DNA of 64,000 nt from Spirosoma fluviale (GTDB taxonomy: Bacteria; Bacteroidota; Bacteroidia; Cytophagales; Spirosomataceae). Below, one piece after another: positions 54,880-64,000 of the stretch. The position numbers and the translations under genes are program-made. The stretch is taken from NCBI GenBank assembly GCA_945866095.1, contig CAMBGA010000001.1:36600-100599 (forward strand), read 5' to 3'. Under the pieces are notes generated by a model that was given only the letters and a program-made list of their open reading frames with translations, was not told the DNA's origin and ran no database searches. The number at the start of each line of letters is the position of its first letter. The first letter of the stretch is position 1.

Positions 54880-57870
54880 TTATTTCTTAATATAAGCGAG
54901 TAAATCAGCCATAGCTTTCAGATTGATGTTACCTTCTAAGCCATTAGGCATAGCTGAAACACGCATATCTCGCTTCGATTTAATTCGAGTCTTTTCGATG
55001 TTTTGAACCGTTCCACCCATTAATTTTAATGCGATGGATTGATTATTTTCTGAGGTGATAATTCCCGTTAATCGACTTCCATCCGTCATCTCCACTTCCC
55101 ATTGGCCATATTTATCGGCAATGGAATTATTCGGATTGATGATTTCTGTGACAATAGATAAGGCATTTCTGCTTTTCAACGTCGACAAATTAGGCCCAAA
55201 CTCCACGCCTTTTACATCCTTAATGATGTGGCATGTAGTACAATTCGCCTCAAAAACTTTCTTTCCGTTATCTGCGTTTCCGGCCATTTCCGCCGCCGGC
55301 AAATAGTTCTGTAAAATAGCCTTTCGATCTTCTGCGATGGCCAAAACTTTTCTCGCAAAAGCGCGAACTCCCTTCTCGTAATAATTCATTAACTCGACAA
55401 ACTGTGGCCAAGCCAAATCGCTTTTGGGGATGTTATTTTTTTCAACCTCCTTGAGCAAGGTGGTGATGTAGGTATCATTGAAAAGCATGTATTTAATCCA
55501 TTCTTTTTTAGCCTTGGGTGCCATAGAAGAATACGCTCGATTGATTGCTATTAAATCGGCAGGCTTTAAAATTTTAGGCAAGGACGTGATGGCGGCAACC
55601 TGTAAATGTTCCGGATTTTTTTGGTTTAATAGGCCCACGAGTTGCGCTTCTATTGCGGGTGTTTTAGATAAGGCGGCCAACTTTAATGAACTGGCTTGCA
55701 ATTCTTTGTTGGCAGATATACTCGCTTTTTTATTTCCCTCAGCAATGATGGAGGCATTTTTCGGCAAGGTGCTGTTGGCAAATATGCGAATAATTGACCC
55801 CCTCAATTCATTGTTTTCAGTTGCATAAAATGAACGTGCGATGGATTCTTTTTGAGTTTCAGATAAACTAAGTTCAGAGTGTGTTTCATGCACATATTCG
55901 GCTACCCCTTTTAAAATGGCGGCCTGCCACCAGTCATTTTTAGGATTGTTGTCTATGGCTAAATTTAAAAATTCAGTATCTCCCTTCTTCACTAAAGTAG
56001 CGGCTAGGTATCCCAAAAATTCAGATTTTCCCTCGCTAGCTGTGGCTCCCATAGCCTTTGTGCTAAATTTTAATAATTCATATTCTGCACCTTGTGATGA
56101 GGCTATCGCCGCGATTCCAGTCCAATGATCATCGATGTCCTTGGTCAAAATCTTTGCTTTTAATTCAGCCATTTTAGGTAGACTTAAATAGCTCGACGAG
56201 CATATCCACTGAAATCTGACACGGGCAGAAGGGTCGTCAGCTAATTTAATTAAGGACTCATTTAACGCTAAGTTTCCTTTAAAACCAGGCTTTTGCATCA
56301 TGCGATCTGCGAGTTGCAAGGCATTTTCACGAACCCCTTCTAAACCCGATTTTAAGGCATATTCAAGATCTTTTGGACTTAAAATTCCCCAGTCGTGGAG
56401 CAACCATAATGCTGCGACAGGACCATATTCCGCATCAGAACGGACTACATCGGACAGAGCAGAAGCTATATTTTTATCGCCTCTTTGAAATAAAAGTCGT
56501 TGGGCTGTTTTTCTAAACCAACCATTTTCATGGCTTAATAATTTCACTAAATCCTCCGAAGATTTTTCACTCAAGCGGACAGATTTCATCCAATCCATCG
56601 GATCGCTTCCTTTCTTAGTTACGCGGTATATTCGGCCTTTCGTTGATCCGTTATACAATGCCCCACTTTTATTTACCTCATCCGACATCCACTCCGGATG
56701 CTCAATCAATTGGCGATAATAATCAACCACATAAAGCGCTCCATCAGGGCCTACGTAAAAATTAACAGGACGAAACCATGGATCTTTTGACGCTAAAAAT
56801 TCCTTTTTTTCTAGGAGTCTTTTGCCTGAAAAAGTAGCGCCTTTTGACTCAATGATGTCGGCATGAACCAGGTTGTGTGTGGGCTCGCCTATGAAGGTTA
56901 CATTTTTAAAGTCTTTTCCAAAAGCCCCGCCATCATACCAAGTCACACTGCAACTGGAAGACACCACGCCGATGTCGGTGAGCAATTGATGATTTGGATT
57001 TTCTGAAATGGGATACACTTCACACGCATCTCCATGATCTGGAATTTTCGACATGGCCTCAGAAATCACTAAGTTTTTGTTGGCATTTACATAGCGCGCG
57101 TCGATCACTTCATGAAAAAGGTGGTCGGCATTATCGGTATAAAAACGTCGGCCCCACGGATCCGTCGTATGTCCATATTGAGTCTCCCCAGATAAGGACT
57201 CGATCTCAAATGAGCCAGGCTTAAAACGAACATTTCGGCCATTCCCGTTTTGTGGTAATTTAGGAGCATTGGGATTGCCAGCGAAAGTGATTTCTTTTCC
57301 TTTATCTCCAAAAATATTTTCATAGCTGAAGGAATTGATGGCTCCCGAATGGCCTAAATAAATCCAATTGTCTATCCCAAATTTTGGGCTATTCATATTA
57401 TGTTGCGGGTTTGATAAAGAGAATCCCGTCAAAATCACTTCTCGTTTATCGGCTATATTATCTCCATCCGTATCTTCTAAATAAAGGATGTTGGGCGAAT
57501 CTGCGACTAAAATTCCCTTTTTCCAATTCATGATTCCCATCGGAAGCGTAAGGCTGTCGGCAAATAAAATACTCTTATCTGGGTAGCCGTCTTGATTCGT
57601 GTCCACCAACTTTTTAACGTGTCCTTTTTTGCTTAAGTCTAATGGATAGCCCGACATTTCTAATACGTACCAATTGCCATCTTCGTCGATTTCCATCGCC
57701 ACTGGATCTGCGATTAAGGGATCAGCGGCCACTAATTCTACTTCAAATCCATCCATCACTTGAATGGAATTTAATGCTTTTTGATGCTCCTCCGTAAGCT
57801 TTATGTTGGGATGCTCTTTGCTCTGACACGCGATGATCAATAGGCTAATCGCTAAAATTAAGTATCTCAT
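54880..57870 (-). CDS. PVC-type haem-binding CxxCH protein / membrane-bound dehydrogenase-like (NHL-type propeller, HEAT-like region, cytochrome c)
   Basis: Lipobox 'LLIIACQSKE'; 'FEVELVAADPLIADPVAMEIDEDGNWYVLEMSGYP', 'WFRPVNFYVGPDGALYVVDYYRQLIEHPEWM', C-terminal 'GKKVFEANCTTCHIIKDVKGVEFGPNLSTL'. Confidence 0.9.
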   Translation of the reverse strand: MRYLILAISLLIIACQSKEHPNIKLTEEHQKALNSIQVMDGFEVELVAADPLIADPVAMEIDEDGNWYVLEMSGYPLDLSKKGHVKKLVDTNQDGYPDKSILFADSLTLPMGIMNWKKGILVADSPNILYLEDTDGDNIADKREVILTGFSLSNPQHNMNSPKFGIDNWIYLGHSGAINSFSYENIFGDKGKEITFAGNPNAPKLPQNGNGRNVRFKPGSFEIESLSGETQYGHTTDPWGRRFYTDNADHLFHEVIDARYVNANKNLVISEAMSKIPDHGDACEVYPISENPNHQLLTDIGVVSSSCSVTWYDGGAFGKDFKNVTFIGEPTHNLVHADIIESKGATFSGKRLLEKKEFLASKDPWFRPVNFYVGPDGALYVVDYYRQLIEHPEWMSDEVNKSGALYNGSTKGRIYRVTKKGSDPMDWMKSVRLSEKSSEDLVKLLSHENGWFRKTAQRLLFQRGDKNIASALSDVVRSDAEYGPVAALWLLHDWGILSPKDLEYALKSGLEGVRENALQLADRMMQKPGFKGNLALNESLIKLADDPSARVRFQWICSSSYLSLPKMAELKAKILTKDIDDHWTGIAAIASSQGAEYELLKFSTKAMGATASEGKSEFLGYLAATLVKKGDTEFLNLAIDNNPKNDWWQAAILKGVAEYVHETHSELSLSETQKESIARSFYATENNELRGSIIRIFANSTLPKNASIIAEGNKKASISANKELQASSLKLAALSKTPAIEAQLVGLLNQKNPEHLQVAAITSLPKILKPADLIAINRAYSSMAPKAKKEWIKYMLFNDTYITTLLKEVEKNNIPKSDLAWPQFVELMNYYEKGVRAFARKVLAIAEDRKAILQNYLPAAEMAGNADNGKKVFEANCTTCHIIKDVKGVEFGPNLSTLKSRNALSIVTEIINPNNSIADKYGQWEVEMTDGSRLTGIITSENNQSIALKLMGGTVQNIEKTRIKSKRDMRVSAMPNGLEGNINLKAMADLLAYIKK

Positions 57871-58091
57871 TTTTACTGATTTTTACGAAATAAATATATA
57901 AAAATTATTGAATTAATACATGATAACTCAAATTTTAATCTAATGTTTGTTATTCTTCTTTACCCAAATGTTTTTTTAATTTAGTTATTATTTAAGAGAT
58001 ATGTTGAATTTTGACGATAGAAAATGTGTGTGAAACATTCCTTTAAGTATCATTTATTTTTTTCTAACTTGCGAATAAACCTATTTAAACC

Positions 58092-59105
58092 ATGATTAAA
58101 TATATTCAAGCTTTTGCATTTTGCATATTCATGCAGCCAATTTTTGCGCAAAAAATCACTTCGGAGTTTATCTACGAAAAGGCACCCTTCCCTTCTTGCC
58201 ATGCTTCCACCCTGGAAGAAACTCCACGGGGAATCATTGCTTCTTGGTTTGGAGGAACCGCCGAAAAAGATAAGGATGTGGGAATTTGGGTAAGCCGATT
58301 GGAAAAAGGAAAATGGACAGCACCGGTGGAAGTGGCGAATGGAGTTCAAAATGAATCTTTGCGCTACCCAACTTGGAATCCCGTATTATTTAAAATGCCA
58401 AAAGGCGAATTGATCTTATTCTATAAAGTGGGTCCCACACCTTCTACTTGGTGGGGAATGTTAAAACGCTCGAAAGACAATGGATTAACTTGGTCTGCCG
58501 CGGAAAAATTGCCAGATGGCATTTATGGGCCGATTAAAAATAAACCCGTGATGTTAAAGAATGGAACCATGTTATGTCCTACTTCTTCGGAAGATCAGGG
58601 CTGGCGGGTACATTTTGAGATGACTAAAGATGGCGGCCGTACCTGGTCTCGCACCGAAGCGATCAATGATGGAAAAGAATTTTCTGCGATTCAGCCCAGC
58701 GTTTTATTTCTACCCGACGACCGTTTGCAATTGCTTTGTCGGAGTAAAAATGGGCTGATTTTAGAATCCTTTTCAGTCGACCAAGGAAAAACTTGGTCGG
58801 CGCTAAAAGCAACTTCATTACCTAACCCGAATTCAGGGACTGATGCGGTGACCTTACAGGATGGCCGACATGTACTTGTGTACAATCACGTAACCAAAGA
58901 ATCCCAAGCCTGGGGCGGAAGACGCTCGCCACTTAATGTCGCGATCTCAAAAGATGGGCAGAAATGGGATGAGATTTCAGTACTAGAAAATGAACCAAAA
59001 GCAGAGTTCTCCTATCCAGCGGTCATTCAAACAAAGGATGGTAAAATTCACATTACGTATACATGGAAGCGTGAGAAAATTAAGCACGTGGTAATCCAAT
59101 TATAA
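58092..59105 (+). CDS. Secreted sialidase-fold (BNR-repeat) exo-enzyme
   Basis: 'FPSCHASTLEETPRGIIASWFGGTAEKDKDVGIWVSRLEKGKWT', 'SKDNGLTWSAAEKL', 'TKDGGRTWSRTEAIN', 'VDQGKTWSAL'. Confidence 0.88.
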   Translation: MIKYIQAFAFCIFMQPIFAQKITSEFIYEKAPFPSCHASTLEETPRGIIASWFGGTAEKDKDVGIWVSRLEKGKWTAPVEVANGVQNESLRYPTWNPVLFKMPKGELILFYKVGPTPSTWWGMLKRSKDNGLTWSAAEKLPDGIYGPIKNKPVMLKNGTMLCPTSSEDQGWRVHFEMTKDGGRTWSRTEAINDGKEFSAIQPSVLFLPDDRLQLLCRSKNGLILESFSVDQGKTWSALKATSLPNPNSGTDAVTLQDGRHVLVYNHVTKESQAWGGRRSPLNVAISKDGQKWDEISVLENEPKAEFSYPAVIQTKDGKIHITYTWKREKIKHVVIQL

Positions 59106-59106
59106 T

Positions 59107-60609
59107 ATGAGCCTTCCCATCTTAGACCTCCTGATCATTATTGCCTATTTAATCGCGATGGTGTCGATCGGTTTTTATTTTTCCAGAAAAAACAAAAGTT
59201 CCGAGCAGTTTACTACGGCATCAGGATCTATCCCTGGATGGGCGCTTGGCCTCAGTTTTTACGCGACTTTTTTAAGTGCGATTACCTTTTTAGGGGATCC
59301 TGGAAAATCGTTTGGAAGCAATTGGAATCCCTTTGTTTTCAGTCTTTCCATCCCATTTGCCGCCTTTGTGGCCACCCGTTATTTTGTACCCTTTTATCGA
59401 AATAGTGGCGAGATTAGCGCCTATACTCACTTAGAAAAACGTTTTGGATCTTGGGCGCGGACCTATGCCATGTTGTGTTTTATCATGACCCAATTGGCCC
59501 GCATGGGAACCATATTTTATGGCATTGCTTTGACGCTGAATGCGCTTACAGGATTAGACATGCGATTGATTATCATCGTATCTGGTTTATGCATTATTTT
59601 TTACACGGTCCTTGGCGGCATGGAAGCGGTGATCTGGACGGAGGTGATCCAAGCGGTCATCAAGACCATGGGGGCTTTGTTGATTTTGGGGATTATTTTT
59701 TCTCAAGTGGGCATAAGCCAAGTGGTTGAAACGGGTGTGGCAGAGCATAAATTTGACCTAGGGGATTTCTCTTTGGATTTTTCCACCAGTTCTTTTTGGG
59801 TGGTTTTGATGTATGGATTTTTTATCAATTTGACCAATTTCGGCATTGATCAAAATTATATTCAGCGATATCATACCGCAAAAAATACGCAGGATGCGGC
59901 CAAAAGTGTTTGGCTATGTGCGATGTATTTTCTGCCTGTTTCCTTTATGTTTTTTCTGATCGGCACCGCGCTGTATGTTTTTTATGGCCAAAATCCAGCC
60001 TTAATATTTGAGTTAAAACAGCAAGTGGCTGCGGAAAAAGGGATCGCGATCGAAGCCTTAAAGGCCGCCGATTACGGAGATAAGGTTTTGCCTTTTTTCA
60101 TGAAGACTCAGATACCTACAGGCTTTTTGGGCTTGTTGATGGCGGCATTATTATCTGCCGCGATGAGTACGATGAGCAGCGGGATGAACAGTTCGGCGAC
60201 CGTCTTTTTGAATGATGTTTATATGCGTTATGTGGATAAGGATGTAGCACCGAAAAAGCAATTGCGCATTTTACATGTGGCTACGGCGGTGATGGGAATC
60301 ATGGGAATCACGTTTGGGATTAGTATGATTGGCGTAAAAAGTTTGTTGGACGTCTGGTGGAAATTGTCTGGTATTTTTGCTGGGGGTATGTTGGGGATTT
60401 TCTTGATGGGCTATTTGGCTAAAAATGTTGTCAACTGGCAAGCCAAGATTGCAGCGACCATCGGAGTTATAATAATCGCGATGATTTCCTTTAAAGATAA
60501 TTTACCTGAGGCGTATCGTTTGCCATTGGATTCCAAGATGACGGTGGTAATAGGAACCTTAAGTATCGTAGGGACCGGATTTGTTTTATCAAAAATTTTC
60601 AAAAAATAA
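59107..60609 (+). CDS. Sodium:solute symporter (SSS family)
   Basis: 500 aa; 'GSIPGWALGLSFYATFLSAITFLGDPGKSFG', 'YTVLGGMEAVIWTEVIQAVIKTMGAL', 'ALLSAAMSTMSSGMNSSATVFLNDVY'. Confidence 0.94.
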   Translation: MSLPILDLLIIIAYLIAMVSIGFYFSRKNKSSEQFTTASGSIPGWALGLSFYATFLSAITFLGDPGKSFGSNWNPFVFSLSIPFAAFVATRYFVPFYRNSGEISAYTHLEKRFGSWARTYAMLCFIMTQLARMGTIFYGIALTLNALTGLDMRLIIIVSGLCIIFYTVLGGMEAVIWTEVIQAVIKTMGALLILGIIFSQVGISQVVETGVAEHKFDLGDFSLDFSTSSFWVVLMYGFFINLTNFGIDQNYIQRYHTAKNTQDAAKSVWLCAMYFLPVSFMFFLIGTALYVFYGQNPALIFELKQQVAAEKGIAIEALKAADYGDKVLPFFMKTQIPTGFLGLLMAALLSAAMSTMSSGMNSSATVFLNDVYMRYVDKDVAPKKQLRILHVATAVMGIMGITFGISMIGVKSLLDVWWKLSGIFAGGMLGIFLMGYLAKNVVNWQAKIAATIGVIIIAMISFKDNLPEAYRLPLDSKMTVVIGTLSIVGTGFVLSKIFKK

Positions 60610-60615
60610 TTGTTT

Positions 60616-61521
60616 ATGAGCCAATTACCCGAGGGATTTATCCCCGTTATGTTGACCCCTTTTACGCCTACGGGACATATTGATTTTAAAGGACTTGTGC
60701 GCTTGACCGATATGTACATTCAGGTGGGAGCCAAAGGATTATTTGCCAATTGCCTTTCGAGTGAAATGTATGAATTGTCGGAGCAGGAGCGTTTAGATGT
60801 AGTGAAAACGGTGATGGAAACGGCGGCTGGCCGAGTGCCTGTCGTGGCGACTGGGACCATCGAAGGGACCATGGAACAGATGGCTGATTTTTCGAAAAAA
60901 TTACATGCTTTGGGTGTACAGGCAGTAATTGTCCTGAATAATATTTTGACTCAAGAACATGAATCGGATGCTGTTTTTTTAGAACGCATGCATCAGTTTA
61001 TGGATTTGACTCCGGCAATTCCCTTGGGAATTTATGAATGTCCTGTTCCGTACAAGCGATTAATTACGGTGGAGATTTTGGAAGATTTATTGCCTACGGG
61101 CCGTTTGGTTTACCATAAAGATACCAGCTTGGATATTGAACAAGTGAGGGCTCGAGTGCGGGCTGGCGCCGGGTATAATTTTGGTTTGTATGATGCGTAT
61201 ATGGGCCATGCACTTTTATCCTTGCAAGCTGGAGCCAAAGGACTTTCCTGTATCCAAGGAAATTTATTTCCGGAATTAATTGTGTGGCTTTGCACGCATT
61301 TCAACGATACGGGAAAATCAGCGCAGGTCGCTAAGGTTCAAGCATTTTTTGCAGACAACATGGATGTGATGCACACGTCTTATCCGACAGCCGCGAAGTA
61401 TGTGTTACAAAAAACGGGATTTGACATCGACCTATATACCCGCCGTGATGTGGGAGAATTAACCGATGCGATGAAAGCGGATTTGGATCTTTTGATTGAG
61501 GAGTCAAAAAAGGTTTTGTAA
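60616..61521 (+). CDS. Dihydrodipicolinate synthase (DapA)/N-acetylneuraminate lyase superfamily protein
   Basis: ATG 60616; 'GFIPVMLTPFTPTGHIDFKGLVRLTDMYIQVGAKGLFANCLSSEMYELSEQERLDVV'; Schiff-base-type Lys in 'RLVYHKDTSLD'; 'LGIYECPVPYKR'. Confidence 0.9.
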   Translation: MSQLPEGFIPVMLTPFTPTGHIDFKGLVRLTDMYIQVGAKGLFANCLSSEMYELSEQERLDVVKTVMETAAGRVPVVATGTIEGTMEQMADFSKKLHALGVQAVIVLNNILTQEHESDAVFLERMHQFMDLTPAIPLGIYECPVPYKRLITVEILEDLLPTGRLVYHKDTSLDIEQVRARVRAGAGYNFGLYDAYMGHALLSLQAGAKGLSCIQGNLFPELIVWLCTHFNDTGKSAQVAKVQAFFADNMDVMHTSYPTAAKYVLQKTGFDIDLYTRRDVGELTDAMKADLDLLIEESKKVL

Positions 61522-61566
61522 AAGCTTTGCGTTTATATTTTTTGACCCAATTCCAATACTCCCACC

Positions 61567-64000
61567 TTAAAACTCTACAATCAATCCAAACGTAGGCGTA
61601 ACAGAAGGCTTGTCGTTGTTCAACAACACAGGGATGCCATTGCTTCCGTTCGTTTGTATCGATTTTCCATCGGTGGTGGCAAAACCTTTATTATCATCCG
61701 TTCTTTTAAACGCAAAATAGGGAACGGCGTCGGCTGCGGCGATGTACCAATTGGTCACATCCAAAAACACATCAATGGTGATCGATTTTAAATTATATTT
61801 CTTGTCAATTCGAACATCGCTTGAATGGAAACTTCTTAATCTCCGGGTATTTAATTGTGTGTAGTCGAAAATTCCACCCCCTTGTGTCATGAAATTAGCT
61901 TGGGAAGCAAGCGCGTCAAAAGGAGTATAAGGCGCCCCGCCTTGGTATCTGAATTTTAAACCTAACTCCCAATTGCGAGGAAATTTATATCCCCAGGTGA
62001 GGCTAAGTAAATGTCTATTATCCCAACTGCTTGGTTTTAATACTCCGTCTAAACCGCTATATGAACTGTTGTAATATGTGTAAGAAAGTATCCCAAAGAA
62101 TTTATCCGTTAATTTCTTTTGAGCAAAAAACTCAAAACCATAGGCCTCTCCTTTTCCCGTAGTAGTCACGGGTTCATTTCCAAGCACGTTGAAATCCCCA
62201 CCTAAATTGGCCAACGAAATCCCCTTGCTGATCGAGATAGGCACTTGGCTATAATTTTTCACAAAAGCCTCTGCAGTAAATCTTAATCCATCGTTCACTA
62301 AATATTCAAGCCCCGCAACGTAATGATCGCTCGCTTGATATTTGGCATTTTTATTGACCAATTTCCCGTTATTATCCGCAAATCCTAAAATAGTGTAAGG
62401 CGCTAATTTATAATAGCGACCTATTGATCCATTTAAAGTCCATTTGTCGGATAAAACATAGCTTAGAGACAACCTGGGTGATAAGGTTTGAAGGGGATCA
62501 CTTCCTTGGTCTGTAAAGGAATTCATGTCGGTTCTTAATCCTGCACTTAGCCCTAGTCGGGTATCAAAAAATACTTTACTTACTTGGCCAAAAGCCCCAT
62601 ATTTTGCAAATGATCCAAGTGGGCTTGTGAACGTATATTTTAATTCTGGTTGAATGATGGTTCCCGCGGCATTCGTTAGTTTTTTTCGAACAACCGTATT
62701 TGAAATGTTGGTGTAATCAACTAATTGCGCCGACAAGCCATAACTAATTTTCCATCCGTTTTGACTGGTATTAAAATCGAATCGCAATTTATTTTCGGTT
62801 TCTCTCGACTGAAGTGATAGGTTCACGAGATTCGGATCCTTAATTTGATTGTCTTCGTATTTTCTGATGTCATTATCAAACGTATTTCGACTGATGGCCA
62901 AATTAAAATATCCGTTTTCTGTTAGTCGTTTAAGGGTAATTCCAGTCGTGTAATTCCACTGGTTGATGAGTGGATTTGAGTTATATACATACAGTTTTTC
63001 AGGAGTCTCTTCTTTGATGGCAGAAAAACTGAATTCGTCAATCGCCCCCAAAGCCATAAATGAAATGGAGGTTTTATTGTCAATTTGATGCGTAATCTTG
63101 GTTTGAAAATCCCAGAAATTAGGTCTTATGGGAATATCTAATGCCTGAAAAAGAAACTGCAAATAAGACCTTCTTGCGGATGCCAAAAAAGTTGTTTTCC
63201 CACTTTTTGATAAAGGTCCTTCCGAAGTTAAAACAAATTCTGTGGCGCTTAATCGTACATTTCCTTGAAATTTATTGGGATTTCCGGTTCTTTGACGAAA
63301 CTGAAATACGGAACTTAATGCATTGTCATATCGCGCGTCAAATGCTGAAGAGTTCAATTTAACGTCTTCGATGAAGGAAACATTTAGCATGCCTTGAGGC
63401 CCACCACTGGATCCTTGTGTTTGAAAGTGGTTGAGTACGGGAATTTCAATGCCATCTAGGTAATAAACATTTTCATTTGGCCCACCTCCTCGAATAATAA
63501 TGTCATTTCTGAAACTGCCTCCCTGAGCCCCTCCACCTACGCCAGGTAGTGCTTGTATCACTTTACTAATATCAAAATCTCCGCCTGGGTTGCTTTTTAT
63601 TTCCTCCGTGGTCAACCTTTGAACACTTAATGGGGATTCAAGCGTAGCCACTTTTGCTGTTTTTCGGTTTTGAGTGACAATGACTTCGTTGAGTTCATTG
63701 TTGGCAGATTCTAATTCTATATTGAAAAAGCTTTCATTCCCTGCATTGACAATAACATTAAATAGCGTTTGCTTTTTATACCCGACCATGGACAAAACAA
63801 GGTTATAGGATTTTAAGGGAATACCTGTGATTCTGAATTTTCCTAGGCTATCGGTCTGTCCTACTTTATTGGTCAACTCTAAATTTATGTTGACTCCCTC
63901 GATGGGCTTCTGAGTTAATTTATCTACAACCTTTCCCGAAATTCTGCCATTGGTCTGAGCCCAAGCAATATTCATGGAAGAAAATAAAAGGAAAAAAATG
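61567..64000 (-). CDS. TonB-dependent receptor with CarboxypepD_reg-like N-terminal domain (5' end outside window)
   Basis: 'GRISGKVVDKLTQKPIEGVNINLELTN', plug 'RLTTEEIKSNPGGDFDISKVIQALPGVGGGAQGGSFRNDIIIRGGGPNENVYYLDGIEIP'; frame stays open past 63975 through a hydrophobic IFFLLFSSMNIAWAQ signal. Confidence 0.92.
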   Translation of the reverse strand, partial: IFFLLFSSMNIAWAQTNGRISGKVVDKLTQKPIEGVNINLELTNKVGQTDSLGKFRITGIPLKSYNLVLSMVGYKKQTLFNVIVNAGNESFFNIELESANNELNEVIVTQNRKTAKVATLESPLSVQRLTTEEIKSNPGGDFDISKVIQALPGVGGGAQGGSFRNDIIIRGGGPNENVYYLDGIEIPVLNHFQTQGSSGGPQGMLNVSFIEDVKLNSSAFDARYDNALSSVFQFRQRTGNPNKFQGNVRLSATEFVLTSEGPLSKSGKTTFLASARRSYLQFLFQALDIPIRPNFWDFQTKITHQIDNKTSISFMALGAIDEFSFSAIKEETPEKLYVYNSNPLINQWNYTTGITLKRLTENGYFNLAISRNTFDNDIRKYEDNQIKDPNLVNLSLQSRETENKLRFDFNTSQNGWKISYGLSAQLVDYTNISNTVVRKKLTNAAGTIIQPELKYTFTSPLGSFAKYGAFGQVSKVFFDTRLGLSAGLRTDMNSFTDQGSDPLQTLSPRLSLSYVLSDKWTLNGSIGRYYKLAPYTILGFADNNGKLVNKNAKYQASDHYVAGLEYLVNDGLRFTAEAFVKNYSQVPISISKGISLANLGGDFNVLGNEPVTTTGKGEAYGFEFFAQKKLTDKFFGILSYTYYNSSYSGLDGVLKPSSWDNRHLLSLTWGYKFPRNWELGLKFRYQGGAPYTPFDALASQANFMTQGGGIFDYTQLNTRRLRSFHSSDVRIDKKYNLKSITIDVFLDVTNWYIAAADAVPYFAFKRTDDNKGFATTDGKSIQTNGSNGIPVLLNNDKPSVTPTFGLIVEF

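Noticed and set aside
55478-55828. 116-aa plus-strand ORF
   Set aside because: Antisense to the PVC-type haem-binding gene; no independent evidence.
1-64000. CRISPR arrays, tRNAs, rRNAs, IS elements, phage genes or known defence systems
   Set aside because: No regularly spaced direct repeats, transposase/integrase-like proteins, nuclease/helicase defence modules or tRNA-like sequence were recognised by eye; a tool run would be needed to exclude small RNAs.

Overview
The 64 kb window has the gene style and AT-rich, SD-poor intergenic regions of a Bacteroidota chromosome, probably a Cytophagales-type organism (inference). It is densely coding. I saw no rRNA, tRNA, CRISPR array or recognisable transposase. 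Most of it is a sugar-acid and carbohydrate catabolism neighbourhood: (i) a complete D-glucarate-type operon (aldolase, GntP permease, tartronate-semialdehyde reductase, glucarate dehydratase, Dabb protein); (ii) a c-type-cytochrome/PQQ-like quinoprotein divergent from a Tat-targeted small subunit, a GMC dehydrogenase and a secreted TIM-barrel protein, with the quinoprotein bracketed by two related palindromic repeats; (iii) a YHYH / MORN / SCO overlapping gene trio; (iv) an AraC-linked operon without SusCD (ceramidase-like, ChbG-like deacetylase, BNR sialidase-fold, large propeller + possible alpha/alpha-toroid protein, GntP permease, DUF1080) with an intrinsic terminator just upstream of its first start codon; (v) the 5-oxoprolinase genes pxpBCA; (vi) a lactonase-RidA fusion; (vii) a TetR-RND-MFP-TolC efflux operon; (viii) GH140-like, phytanoyl-CoA dioxygenase, Tat-TIM-barrel and Gfo/Idh genes; (ix) a BNR / SSS symporter / DapA-family operon. 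Both window ends cut TonB-dependent receptor genes. The best candidates for undescribed biology are the AraC-linked locus with its unassigned 740-aa protein and possible leader attenuator, the lactonase-RidA fusion, and the scattered oxidative glycoside-processing gene set. Everything is from reading the sequence and the supplied ORFs; no homology search was run.
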